The translations under genes were made by a program, and so were the position numbers. Of a stretch of DNA of 37,290 nucleotides, positions 24,252 through 36,000 are shown piece by piece; the first letter of the stretch is position 1; the number at the start of each line of letters is the position of its first letter. The notes beneath the pieces were generated by a model. That model was given only the letters and a program-made list of their open reading frames with translations, had not been told where the DNA came from and made no database searches. The stretch is from positions 1-37,290 of the forward strand of contig JAGBMA010000086.1 in the NCBI GenBank assembly GCA_017635095.1, in the 5' to 3' direction. This stretch comes from Ruminiclostridium sp. (lineage in GTDB: Bacteria; Bacillota; Clostridia; Oscillospirales; Ruminococcaceae).

Positions 24252-25986
24252 ATTTCTTCAATCCCTCCATATACAACTGTATCAGTGTGTCGTCCGGCAG
24301 CAGCGGGTCAGAACTGTCTCTGAAAAACCGCAGCATATCCATGGGTATCAGTTCAGAGATACTGTATCCTTTCGCATATTCCTGACTGTCCGCAATACCG
24401 ATACCGATGATCTTATGTTTCAGCATCTGTGTCAGTACTGTGCTTGTCATATCTGCGCCAAGCTTCATGCTTCTTAACGGAACACCGCGTAACAGCCTGT
24501 TTTTGACAGGCTGCATATGCTTCGCTCTGCGGTAATAGGAGTTTCTTGCGGGATAAACGATTATTTCACCATAACCCGTCTCTGTCCTTTCACCGATAAA
24601 AGTGTGCAGGATCGGCGAAACATCTATCGGTTCGTCCACAGTCTGTATCCGGATCACAGAGCCTGCCGAGATACAGCGGGTAACGGATCTGTCCGCTCCC
24701 CACCTTAAATTCCGGCTATGGTCATTGCTGACTCCTGTATACTTGCCGACGATCCGCAGCTTTCCGGTATGTCCGAGAACAAATTCGATCTCCTTCATCA
24801 GATCCTCCGGTTTGCAGGAGGGCATTCCGTCATCGTTGATGATGATCGTATCCGAAATGCAGCACAGGTCAAAGCTTTCCGCGGGGATCCTCGTCCTGAC
24901 GGCATCTTCATTCACGCTGTCAACGGAACACAGTATCTCGCCGAAGCCTTCCCCGGACAATGTTCCGATACCGGCAGCAGGATGAGAGCTCAGCCACAGA
25001 GCAAGCTTTCTGATGTCGCTGTCACTGCCGTAAACTGTTCCGCTGAAAGTCTGTCCCGGTGAAAGCGCGTCATAACATTCATTGCTGTCCGATACTATCC
25101 TTTCCGTTTCCGGCGTCGTATAACGCACAAGATGCCCCTGTACGGAACCGGTAAAGGCACCCCGCAGACTGACGTCCTGTTCCGTGACGGACGGATCTTT
25201 TCCGGGTGAAAGCCGATATCTGAGCTGCTCCCTGTCCAGCTTTACGACAGAAGCGCACAGGGGAACCGGGAACAGACGCTGTGTTTCGTCCCTGATATAT
25301 GCATTTGAAAAAGAAAGCCCGTCAACGTTTACACCGTTCTCTCTCGTCATGGTATGACGAAGCTCTTCACGGATATACTCGCCGGGTACATACGAATAGG
25401 TTTTGGCACCGTCGGCATAAGGCGCGTAAAAACAGCCGGGAGTCAGAAGCATGATGGAATAATCAAGTGAAGAATAGGAGCAGTCAGGCAGAAGTTCCGG
25501 GCAGGCAGCGTATATCTGAGATGTGCTGCGCAGCTCCACAGATATTCTCCCGTCTATCCCGTCATCGGTCACACCGATCCTCGTGATGCTTTCAAGCTGT
25601 TCTTTCAGCGAAGACAAATTGTCTTCATCGAATAAAATATTTGCGATAAATACCAGTCCGGGTCTCAGACTGCGGATATTATATCCTTTTTCTGCAATGA
25701 AACGCTCCTCGGTAAAATATTTCCGGATATGGTCGGAGCTTTTTGATACGCAGTCCTTTATCTTACCGGCACTTTCGAGAAGACCGATATACCCGTCAGG
25801 GTGGGCAAATCCGACTCTTAGCCGTGACATATCCATAACACTGTATTCGGTTTTCATGATCCTGCTCAGCGGCAGATACGGAATACCGAGACCGTCAAAG
25901 GGAACATCATATCTGTAGCCCAAAGATCTGTTTATACCGTCCGCGAATGCAACTCTGCCGATCGTTGTAATCCTGACCTCATACAC
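24232..25986 (-). CDS. csx10: Csx10-like RAMP protein of a type III CRISPR complex
   Basis: A 584-residue RAMP-superfamily protein. Two glycine-rich loops typical of RAMPs are visible: GIGTLSGEGFGEI (about 340-351) and GERTETGYGEIIV (about 465-477). LRGAFTGSVQGHL (about 275-287) and the N-terminal pattern LGIPYLPLSRIMK take the place of the usual 'PGSSLRGALR' entry. Csx10 is the Cas5-like end subunit of III-D complexes, gripping the crRNA 5' handle. The frame is intact, with no stops. GTG at 25986 is preceded by GAGGTG; the upstream TTG at 26013 overlaps the cas10 stop. It is longer than I expect for Csx10, so an extra domain is possible. Confidence 0.6.
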   Translation of the reverse strand: MYEVRITTIGRVAFADGINRSLGYRYDVPFDGLGIPYLPLSRIMKTEYSVMDMSRLRVGFAHPDGYIGLLESAGKIKDCVSKSSDHIRKYFTEERFIAEKGYNIRSLRPGLVFIANILFDEDNLSSLKEQLESITRIGVTDDGIDGRISVELRSTSQIYAACPELLPDCSYSSLDYSIMLLTPGCFYAPYADGAKTYSYVPGEYIREELRHTMTRENGVNVDGLSFSNAYIRDETQRLFPVPLCASVVKLDREQLRYRLSPGKDPSVTEQDVSLRGAFTGSVQGHLVRYTTPETERIVSDSNECYDALSPGQTFSGTVYGSDSDIRKLALWLSSHPAAGIGTLSGEGFGEILCSVDSVNEDAVRTRIPAESFDLCCISDTIIINDDGMPSCKPEDLMKEIEFVLGHTGKLRIVGKYTGVSNDHSRNLRWGADRSVTRCISAGSVIRIQTVDEPIDVSPILHTFIGERTETGYGEIIVYPARNSYYRRAKHMQPVKNRLLRGVPLRSMKLGADMTSTVLTQMLKHKIIGIGIADSQEYAKGYSISELIPMDMLRFFRDSSDPLLPDDTLIQLYMEGLKKYDTNIG

Positions 25987-25996
25987 ATCGTCCACC

Positions 25997-26695
25997 TCAT
26001 TCCGTGAAAACAAAGTCCGCTATTTCTGCCGCATCTGTCCATAACGAGTGAAGCTGCTTTTCTTCATCGGTATAAAACGGTTCACCTAATATTTCCGCAA
26101 GATCGAGCCCGCGTTTCCGACAGTTTTCGATCCACCGGCGGAACTCCATTCGTCCCATAGCAAATGACTGCCTTATGAGCTGTTTTGTATTGCTGTCAAG
26201 CTGTGAACGGTTAAGTCTTCGTGCGCGGTCAATGAGTTTTTTGTAAGAATACGGTTTACCGTCTGCCGCATCGTCAAGACAGTACGGACGTGCCAGCAGA
26301 TCGACCTGCTCCCGGGTCATATAAAAACGTTCCCTGATCATATCCAGAGTGCCGGTGATATTATTATCACAGATCTGAAAATCGATCCAGTTTCCGGCAA
26401 ATCCGTTCCGAAGATTTCTTTCCAGCTTTGCGGCGGTTTTGCGCTCTTACAGCATTCGTCGGCAAGAGAAAAAGCGGAATGAAAACTCATATCGGGCGGT
26501 ACAAAGGCGATACCGGTACAAGCGTACAGAGGAACTTCCAGTTCCTCTGATCTCCATAGAACGGAGCCTGCCTATTGTGATCCCCAGATTGTTCCCGTCT
26601 GCATGGATCACCGCAACATATTCTCTGCCGTCGGAAGTCTCCCGCTGCACCTCGCTCCATATCGCATACGGATGATTTGTACAGTTTATAAACAT
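25997..26695 (-). pseudogene. cas10: Wrecked cas10, fused to the start of a small gene
   Basis: Pieces of the type III signature protein Cas10 in the right order. The frame from 26695 (after AGGAGG) starts MFINCTNHPYAIWSE, like small proteins often coded beside type III loci, and runs directly into a Cas10 palm strand, VAVIHADGNNLG. The catalytic GGDD part and the N-terminal HD domain are missing. A +1 frame then gives LYACTGIAFVPP...ADECCKSAK. A single lost base in an A-run at about 26437-26440 separates this from TAAKLERNLRNGFAGNWIDFQ and the C-terminal region, which ends at 25997. Two large deletions and one frameshift make it non-functional. The csx10-like gene begins just behind it. Confidence 0.7.
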
Positions 26696-26705
26696 TGCAT
26701 TCCTC

Positions 26706-26876
26706 CTATGATGTACCGCCGTTTGTTCCAAGCCGCATGATATGTTTTCTGCACAGGAGCACACCCGTCAGAAACCATACGAGCTGCGATATGACGGAAG
26801 AAAGCCATATTCCCCGATCTTTTCCTTTGCCGGATGTTCGGTATAGGATATCTTCGATGTTCTCACTTACCCACAT
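26706..26876 (-). other. Possible 56-residue single-pass membrane protein
   Basis: A minus-strand ATG frame encodes a charged start (MWVSENIEDILYRTSGKGKD), a hydrophobic segment (IWLSSVISQLVWFLTGVLLC) and a basic tail. The ribosome site is weak. A 34-codon frame (26878-26982) ends one base before it and could be its frameshifted front end. It may be a real small gene ahead of the CRISPR remnant or debris. Confidence 0.25.
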
Positions 26877-26990
26877 CTCAAAAGCCGCTCAGAGCGCATT
26901 TTTCGTTCGGTCTGCACCGAGGGGTGAAAAGCGCGTTCACTCCTTTGATCAGAGATGCCGGACGGTGTTTTGCACTACTCATCTTATCTG

Positions 26991-27021
26991 CAAAAAATCC
27001 CCCTGTCGCTGTGACAGGGGG
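26991..27021 (-). terminator. Terminator of the giant repeat gene
   Basis: CCCCCTGTC and GACAGGGGG form a perfect 9-bp stem around a 5-nt loop. On the minus strand it is followed by ATTTTTTG, 28 nt after the stop codon of the giant gene. Confidence 0.85.
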
Positions 27022-27049
27022 AAATTTTGTTTTGCCGTTTAACCTTGCG

Positions 27050-30000
27050 TTAAGCTGCCTTCACAACAGACAGATCAACATTATCAAAGTGTACGGGATA
27101 GTTCTTATAGCTTATCGTTACGCCGATAAGTGTTAAGCTATTATGTTCTTCGCCCTCACTCTTCACGGTGAAGCTTGCGCCGTAGGTCGGAAGTGTGAAT
27201 ACCTTCGATGTCACACTGTCACAGAGCACGACAACATAGTCGTTCTGATTCGTGCGGTCGCTGTTCGCAAGGGTCGTAATGTACTGGAAGAGCTTCTCGA
27301 AGCTTGTGAAAGAGCTGTCCATTTCTCCTTCGACATAGAGCTTTATCACATTCGGTACCTCCGCGCGTATCTCCTTATTGTAATAACACGGACTGAGACT
27401 GTTTCCGGTATCATCGAGAGCGGTCTTGTTCACTATCGTGATCTTATCCTTGCACGCTTCGAACTGCGCTTCCGTGCCGTTGAACGTGAAGATCGGTGTG
27501 CCGGACGGTACGGCGATAGTGTTCGTTCCTGTGCTGTCCTTTACCGTGAATTTCGAAGCAGTGGCAACATTCGTGACTGTAAGCTTCGGGAGCTTTAATC
27601 CGTCCGCCGCGTCATCAAGAAGTGTGATGTTCGCGTGGTTAAGCGTGGTTATCGTAGCGGTCGCCGTCGCGTGAAGTATAACGCCACCATCACCATATAA
27701 TTCGCCAACACCCGTCATAGATGTGGTTACGGTAAGGGAGTAAGGTGTTTGAACAGTACCAAATGTCGTTACCTTGTCCGCAGTTATGGAAGCACTTACT
27801 ATACGAAGATTAGATGTTGTTGTTCCGGTAAGCGTGCCGAATTTTGCGGTGCTGCAATTCCAAATTGTCAGACCTGAACCTGCACCGACAGAAACATTCA
27901 TCTTTGTTCCGCACGTTACACTTTCAATCTCAACACCCTTGCTTCCGCTTATCGTGAACTCGGTAACGTTCGGGGTGCCATATCTGTCGTTAAGGACGAG
28001 CTCTACATTGTTGAGCTCGAAGCCATATCTCGGGCTGAGGCTCGTTACGCCGTTGAGCGTGAGCTTATTGCTACCGTTATTGCCCTGTATAAAGAGCGAA
28101 CCCGTGCCTATCTGCGCCGCCGTCGGAAGCGTGAACTTTCCGTAAGGAACATTGATGTCCTCGTTGATCCAGATAAGGTTGCTCTTATTGGCTTCTACCG
28201 CCGTAAAGGCTTTCTCGAAGTTCGGGTAGCTATCTTTTACAACATACTGCTCTGTGGTATCGTCCCAATATTTGAGCGTAAGCATACCCTCGTACTCTGC
28301 GCGTATCTCTCTGCTGTAGTAGTACGGAGTGAGTTCTTTTCCGGTATCGCCGGTCGCGGTCTTGTTCGTGATCGTGATTAAATTCTTGCACGCGTCGAAC
28401 TGCGCTTCCGTGCCGTTGAACGTGAATATCGGTGTGCCGGACGGAACAGCGATAGTCTCATAGCTTGTGATTTCGCCGTCTGTGTTGACTACCGGCTTCT
28501 TTACAGTGAATGTGTAATCACCGGCAACATTCGTGATTGTGGGCTTTGCGAGCTTCGTGATTTTTCCGTTCTCGTCGGTTTCGGCGAGAAGTGTGATGAT
28601 CGCGCCGATGATATTGGAATGCCCGAGGTTCGTTATCGTCGCAGTCGCTGAAGCAGGGAGTGTAACATTACCCGCCAATGTAGCCACGCCTGTCATAGAT
28701 GTTTTTACGGTCAGGTTGCTATTAGAATACACAGTGCCAAATGTTGTTATCTTGTCCGCGGTTATGGAAGTACTTTCTATATTAAGATAAGATGTCGTTG
28801 TTCCGGTAAGCGTGCCGAATTTTGCGGAAGTTGAATAGATACCAAGAAATGAATCGGCACCGACGGATACATTGACCGTTGTTGCGGGGGCGATCGTTAC
28901 AGTCTGCATTTGAACGGTCTTGCTTCCGCTTATTGTGAACGACGTGAGCTCATTACCGTTTCTGTCGAGCGGAACAAGCGTTAAATTAGATAAAACAAAG
29001 CTATATCTCGGGCTGAGGCTCGTTACGCCGTTGAGCGTGAGCTTTTTGCTACCGTTATTGCCCTGTATAAAGAGCGAACCCGTGCCTATCTGCGCCGCCG
29101 TCGGAAGCGTGAACTTTCCGTAAGGAACATTGATGTCCTCGTTGATCACGATAGTGTTGATCTTATTGGCTTCTACCGCCGCGAAGGCTTTCTCGAAGTT
29201 CGGGTACTTGTCTTTTTTCACGTTGTCAACGTTGAGCGTAAGCATACCCTCGTACTCTGCACGTATCTCTCTGCTGTAGTAGTACGGCGTGAGTTCTTTT
29301 CCGGATTCGTCGGTCGCGGTCTTGTTCGCTATCGTGATATTATCCTTGCACGCGTCGAACTGCGCTTCCGTGCCGTTGAACGTGAATATCGGTGTGCCGG
29401 ACGGAACAGCGATAGTCTCATAGCCTGTGATTTCGCCGTCATCGTTGACTACCGGCTTCTTTACCGTGAACGTCGAAGCATCGGCAACATTCGTGATTGT
29501 AGGCTTTGCGAGCTTCGTGATATTGCCGTTCGTGTCGGTCTCCGCGAGAAGTGTGATATTCGCGCTATAATCGGATGTTCCGAGGTTCGTTATCGTCGCG
29601 GTCGCCGTCGCTGGAAGTATAACGTCACCGTTACCAATTAATGTGCCAACACCCGTCATAGATGTGGATACTGTCATAGATGCGCCTACGTTAATGGGGC
29701 TATCTACTAAAACTTGATCAAATGTCTTAACGTTTTCCGCGGTTATGGAAGTATCTATTACAGTAAGATTAGATGTTGTTGTTCCGGTAAGCGTGCCGAA
29801 TTTTGCGGTGCTGCTATCAAAAATCGTCAGATTTGAGCCGGCGCCGACGGATACATTCATCTTTGTTCCGCACGTTACGTTATCAAGCTTAACACCCTCG
29901 CTTCCGCTTATTGTGAACGACGTGAGCTTATTACCGTTTCTGTCGAGCGGAACGAGCGCTAAATCTTGTAAAGTAAAGTAATATCTCGGGCTGAGGCTCG

Positions 30001-33000
30001 TTACTCCGTTGAGCGTAAGCGTTTTGGTAACGGTATTACCTTCTATCCAGAGATAACCCGTGCCTATCTGCGTCGCCGTCGGAAGCGTGAACTTTCCGTA
30101 AGAAACGTTGATGTCCTCGTTGATATAGATTATGTTTTGATTATTGACTTCTACCGCCGCAAAGGCTTTCTCGAAGTTCGGGTACTTGCCTTTTTCTTCG
30201 CCGTCAACTTCAAGAGTAAGCATACCCTCGTACTCTGCGCGTATCTCTCTGCTGTAATAGTACGGCGTGAGGGGCTTTCCGGTGGTTTCGTCGGTCGCGG
30301 TCTTGTTCGTGATCGTGATCTTACCATTGCACGCGTTGAACTGCGCTTCCGTGCCGTTGAACGTGAATATCGGTGTGCCGGACGGAACAGCGATAGTCTC
30401 ATAGCCTGTGATTTCGCCGTCTTCGTTGACTACCGGCTTCTTTACGGTTACCGACGAATCGACTGCGATGTTCGTTACCGTAAGGTTCGGGAGCTTCGTG
30501 ATATTGCCGTTCGCGTCGGTCTCCGCGAGGAGAGTTACATACGCGTGGTAACCTTTCTCTTTGTAAACATAACCGAGGCCGGTTATCGTCGCTGTCGCCG
30601 TCGCCGGGAGGATAAGCTCGCAGTCATTAGTATAGGCTTCGACTGTAGCAACACCCGTTATAGAACTGTTGACGGTAAGCGGAGAGCGCAAATCAACAAA
30701 ACTGAACGTTTTAACGGTATCCGCTTCTTCCGCTCTATCACTAATTTCAAGCGAAGATGTTGACGTACCGCTGAGCGTACCGAATTTTGCGTCTGCATTG
30801 TAAATCAAAAGATTTGAGTCTGCACCGACAGAAACATTCATCTTTGTTCCGCACGTTACATTTTCAATCATAACATTCTTGCTTCCGCTTATTGTGAACG
30901 ACGTGAGCTCTTTACCGTTTCTGTCGAGCGGAACAAGCTTTAAATTATATAAAGTAAACTGGTATCTCGGGCTGAGGCTCGTTACGCCGTTGAGCGTGAG
31001 CTTTTTACTGTTTCCCCATATCGAGAGCGAACCTTCTGTTCCGAGATTAGTCGGAAGCGTAAACTTTCCGTAAGGAACATTTATGTCCTCGTTGATATGA
31101 ATATTGTTAGGCTTATTGGCTACTACCGCTGCAAACGCTTTCTCGAAGTTCGGGAAGGGCTTCTCTACATACTCCTCTGTGGTTTCGTCCCGATATTTGA
31201 GCGTAAGCATACCCGCGTACTCTGCGCGTATCTCTCTGCTGTAGTAGAACGGGTCGAGCTTCTTGCCCTCGTAGGTTTCCTTCGTGCTGTCGTCACCGGT
31301 GGTGGTGTTGACGATCTGCATATTTCCGCTTATCTCGTTGAACTTCTGCTCTGTGCCGCTGAACGTGAAGATCTTCGTGCCGGACGGAACGGCGATAAGC
31401 GCAGAAGCGTCCTCGTTCTTTACAAAGACGTTAGCCTTTACATCACCCTCGCTTGTGATATCCGTCGAGACGGTAAGCGTCGCAAGCTTCTTGATGCTTC
31501 CGTCTTCGTTCTGCTCTGCGCAGAGAACGATATTTGCCGGGTTAAGATCATCATGTTCAAGGAAGCTTCTGATAGTGCCTATCGTCGCGGTCACGGTCGG
31601 CTTAAGGACAAGTGAACCGTTCGGCGGTGTCCAGAGCTTTGATACAGATGAAAGCGTATTATTTACGGTAAACGCCCCGACACCAATACAAACAGAAGCA
31701 AAACTATTTACCGCATCTGCCGTCAAATTGCCGCTTATATAAAGCTTGGTCTTAGACGAATTACCGCTTATTGTACCGATCGCGAACTCGCATTCTTGGA
31801 TATAAATTTCTTCGCCGGTGCTTGATAAGCTGAGCTTTGTCGCGGTCTTGACACTATTCAGGTCCAGCTCGAATGTGCTTGAGATAGCGAATGTATTGAG
31901 CGCATTGCCGCTTCTGTCAAGGAATATGAGTTCAATATTTTCGAAGCATATATCGCACTGCGCCGAGAGCCTCGTCATACCCTTGAACGTAAGCGTCGGC
32001 TTGGTATCAGCGCTCTGATCTGCGGTTATTGTTATATTACCGCTGCCTAATCCGGACGGGAGAGCTATCGAGCTTACCTCAAGGCTCTTTTTGAGGGTTA
32101 TTATGTTGTTACAATCCTTCTTCGCCGCGTTAAGTGCCTTATCGAGCGTCGTGAAGTCGGTGCTTATAGAGTCTCCGTATCCTGTCATCACGGTAAGCGT
32201 TACCGCCGGTTCGCCCGTTACTTCTGCGCGAATCTCGCCGCCGTAATAGTACGCATCGAGCTTCTTGTCGCCCGCGGTCTTGTTGATGATCTTGAACGCG
32301 CCCGCGCTGTTGCGGTAGAAGTTCGTCTCGGTGTCGGTGCACCTGAATATCGGTGTGCCGCTCGCAAGCGTCAGGTCCTCATAACCGCTGTTTTGAACGG
32401 TTACTGTCGAGCCGTTGTTTATCGTGGTAACATTAAGCTTGGGTATAACGGGGCTTTCGCCGCTCGTATCCGCAATAAGGCTGACGTGCACATTGTCTAT
32501 CGTGCCTATCGTCGCGGTCGCGGTGCTTGCTATCCTCAGTTCAGCACCAGAATCTAACGTTGTTAATTTCGTTACGCCTGTAATTGATTCGTTTACCTTT
32601 ACAATGGACAAATCAAAAATAGTAACTGTGGCAAACGTATTGATCTTGTTAATTTCGCATGAGCTCTTCAGATCAAGTTCTGTTGTCGTAGTACCCTTAA
32701 GCTCGTTCAAACTACCGATGAAATATTTTACAGACAGAGTGGAATTTCTGCCCGCAGACGCGTTGATATTGCAGGAATTAGCTATCGTCACGGTATCGAG
32801 TGTAAGGCTCGCCGAGGAATTGATGTTAAACGTTTCCGCGTCTGTACCGTCCGCCTTCACGGGTTCTAAGGTGATTTCTATAAACTCGAGGTGGAAACCG
32901 GAGCTGATCGCAGAAAGTCCCTTAAAGGTGATTTTACCGCTGCCGGTTATTGTGAGAGTATCGTTTGCAGCAAGCGTCGGGAGCGTGAATGTCGTTGTCT

Positions 33001-36000
33001 CAATATCTTCGTTCACGAAGAGCTTATAGTTCTTCGGTGCCGCCGCTGTTCCGGCAGACATAGCCTTGAACGCGAGCGTGAAGTTCGGGTACTTGCCTAT
33101 CTCTGTTTCGTCTTCAAAGAGCGTAAGCGCACCCGCGTACTCTGCGCGTATCTCGCCGTTGTAGTAGAACGCGTTGAGGGCCTTGTCGCCGTCCTTGTTG
33201 GCAATAGTGATGTTGCTGCTGTAACCGCTGTTGTAGAACACGCGTTCGGAGCAAGCCATTCTGAATACGGGCGTGCCGCTCGGAACGGATTCAGTGCTGT
33301 CGTTTACGGTTATCACGTTAGCGACGTTATCGTCCTTATACGCGTTTGTGACCGTGAATTTCGGGAGCGCGTCATCTGTGCCCTTTTCGAGAACGATGTT
33401 CGCAGCCGTCATATTGGTCACGGTTGCTGCTGCGGAAGGCGCGAACTTAACCACACCCGCCGTTTTTCCGTCTTCGCGTCCGCTTGTTATGTCGGTAACA
33501 CCGGAGACTGTTCCGGTAACGGTGAGTGTCGTGCCGGCGGAAGGACCGAAACCGCTGATGTTCTTAATATCCTTTACGGTCATGTTGGTCTGGCTCTCGA
33601 ACCAGCCGTAATCGTATCTGCTGCCCGATATGCTCGGAGTGAAGCCGATATCGCCGAGACCGAGGTAAGAATCCTTTCCGGTAACGCTGAATGTCACATT
33701 CGTGTTTGTGTTGATCTCCGCGAGCCCGATGTTGAACGCGGTGAGGTCCTTCGACGAAGCGATCGTTATAGCGTTCACGGGGTTATCGTATCTGCCAACG
33801 CTCATGAACCTGACGTTGTTGAACATTATATCGACAGATGCACTAAGAGACGTATTTCCGTTAAGGTCAATGGTGAATGTCGATTCGGGGTCGCCGTTAT
33901 CATCGAACGGGCTTATTATATCAAGCGAGAAGTCTGCTGTCACGCCCGTCGGGAGATAGGACGTTACAAGCTTATCGTCCTTATGAAGAACGATAACGTT
34001 CTTTGCATTCTTATTTACGGATGCAAGAGCAAGAGCGAGCGACGGATATATCGCGCTTGTTATAGGCGTGTCGTCCGGCTTATATATCTGAAGCTCTGCG
34101 CCGTCGCCGTCGTCCGCAACGATATCATAGCCGACAAGCGTTGCGTTTAGGGGCTTGTTGTCCGCGGATTTGTTCTGTATTTTCAGATATGCAGTATAGT
34201 TGGCAGAACCGGACACTGTCTTTAACAGCTTCGTGCCGGACGGAACAGCTATTACGTTACCGGTCTTGCTGTCCTTTACGGTAACTGTTATTTCCGTGCT
34301 GGCGTTCTTTACTGTAACTGTCGGGAGCTTCGTGATATTTCCGCTCGTGTCGGTTTCGGCGAGAAGTGTGATATTCGCGTCGTGAAGCGTGGTTATCGTC
34401 GCGGTCGCCGTCGCGTGAAGTATAACGCCACCAGATAATTCGCCAACACCCGTCATAGATGTGGTTACGGTAATGGGGGCAGATGCATAAACAGTACTGA
34501 AAGTCGTTACCTTGTCCGCGGTTATGGGTTTAGTTCCAATACTGAGTATAGATGTCGTTGTTCCGGTAAGCGTGCCGAATTTTACGCCGGGACAACCGTA
34601 AATATAAAGAGTATTGCCGGCACCGACAGAAACATTGACCGTTGTTGCGGTGTCGAGCGTTAAATTTCCTAAAGAAACACCCTTGCTTCCGCTTATCGTG
34701 AACGATGTGAGCTGTTTACCGTATCTGTCGAGCGGAACAAGCTCTACACTGAAAAGATCGAAACTATATCTCGGGCTGAGGCTTGTTACGCCGTTGAGCG
34801 TGAGTGTTTCACTGCCGGTTTTACCCTCTATCTTGAGCGAACCTTTTGCTCCGAGATTAGTCGGAAGCGTGAACTTTCCGTAAGGAACATTGATGTCCTC
34901 GTTGATATAGATAATGTTGACCTCATTGGCTTCTACTGCCGCAAAGGCTTTCTCGAAGTTCGGGTAGTCCTTGTCGTTGAGCGTAAGCGTACCCGCGTAC
35001 TCCGCGCGTATCTCCTTATTATAATAGTACGGCGTGAGGATTTTGCCGGTATCGTCGGTCGCGGTCTTGTTCGCTATCGTGATCTTATCCTTGCACGCGT
35101 CGAACTGCGCTTCCGTGCCGTTGAACGTGAATATCGGTGTGCCGGACGGAACGGGGATAGTCTCATAGTCTGTGCTGTCCTTTACCGTGAATGTCGAATC
35201 ATTGCTAAAACTCGTGACTGTAAGCTTTGCGAGCTTCGTGATATTTCCGTTCGTGTCGGTTTCGGCGCGAAGTGTGATATTCCCGCCTTCAAACGTAGTT
35301 ATCGTCGCGGTCGCCGTCGCGGGAAGTATAACGCCACCATAATTACCATATAATTTGCCAACACCCGTCATAGATGTGGTTATGGTAATGCGGGAATTTG
35401 CACCAACAGTACTGAAAGTCGTTACCTTGTCCGCAGTTAAAGAACCACGTACATAAAGATCAGATGTCGTTGTTCCGGTAAGTGCGCCGAATTTTGCGGA
35501 GGTTGCTTCGATAGTAAGATCACTGCCGGCACCGACGGAAATATTTACCGTTGTTGCGGTGTCGATCGTTACAGCTGCTAAAGAAACACTCTTGCTTCCG
35601 CTTATCGTGAACGATGTGAGCTGTTTACCGTTGCTGTCGAGCGGAACAAGCTTTACTCTGTCAATATTGACAGTATATCTCGGGCTGAGGCTCGTTACTC
35701 CGTTGAGTGTAACCGTTTTGGTAACGGTATCACCCCATATATTGAGCGAACCCGTGCCTATCTGCGCCGCCGTCGGAAGCGTGAACTTTCCGTAAGGAAC
35801 ATTGATGTCCTCGTTGATATAGATATCGTTGATCTTATTGGCTTCTACCGCCGCGAAAGCTTTCTCGAAGTTCGGGTACTTGCCTTTTTCTTCGCCGCCA
35901 ACGCTAAGCGTAAGCACGCCCTCGTACTCCGCGCGTATCTCCTTGTTGTAGTAGTACGGCGTGAGTTCTTTTTCGGTCGCGGTCTTGTTCGCTATCGAGA

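Noticed and set aside
23745..27049. CRISPR array near the cas genes
   Set aside because: I looked for regularly spaced direct repeats of 25-40 nt and found only a 13-bp tandem pair at 23799-23824.
32891..34150. 419-codon plus-strand ORF and many similar ones in 27-37 kb
   Set aside because: They are antisense shadows of the repetitive giant gene and recur with its modules.
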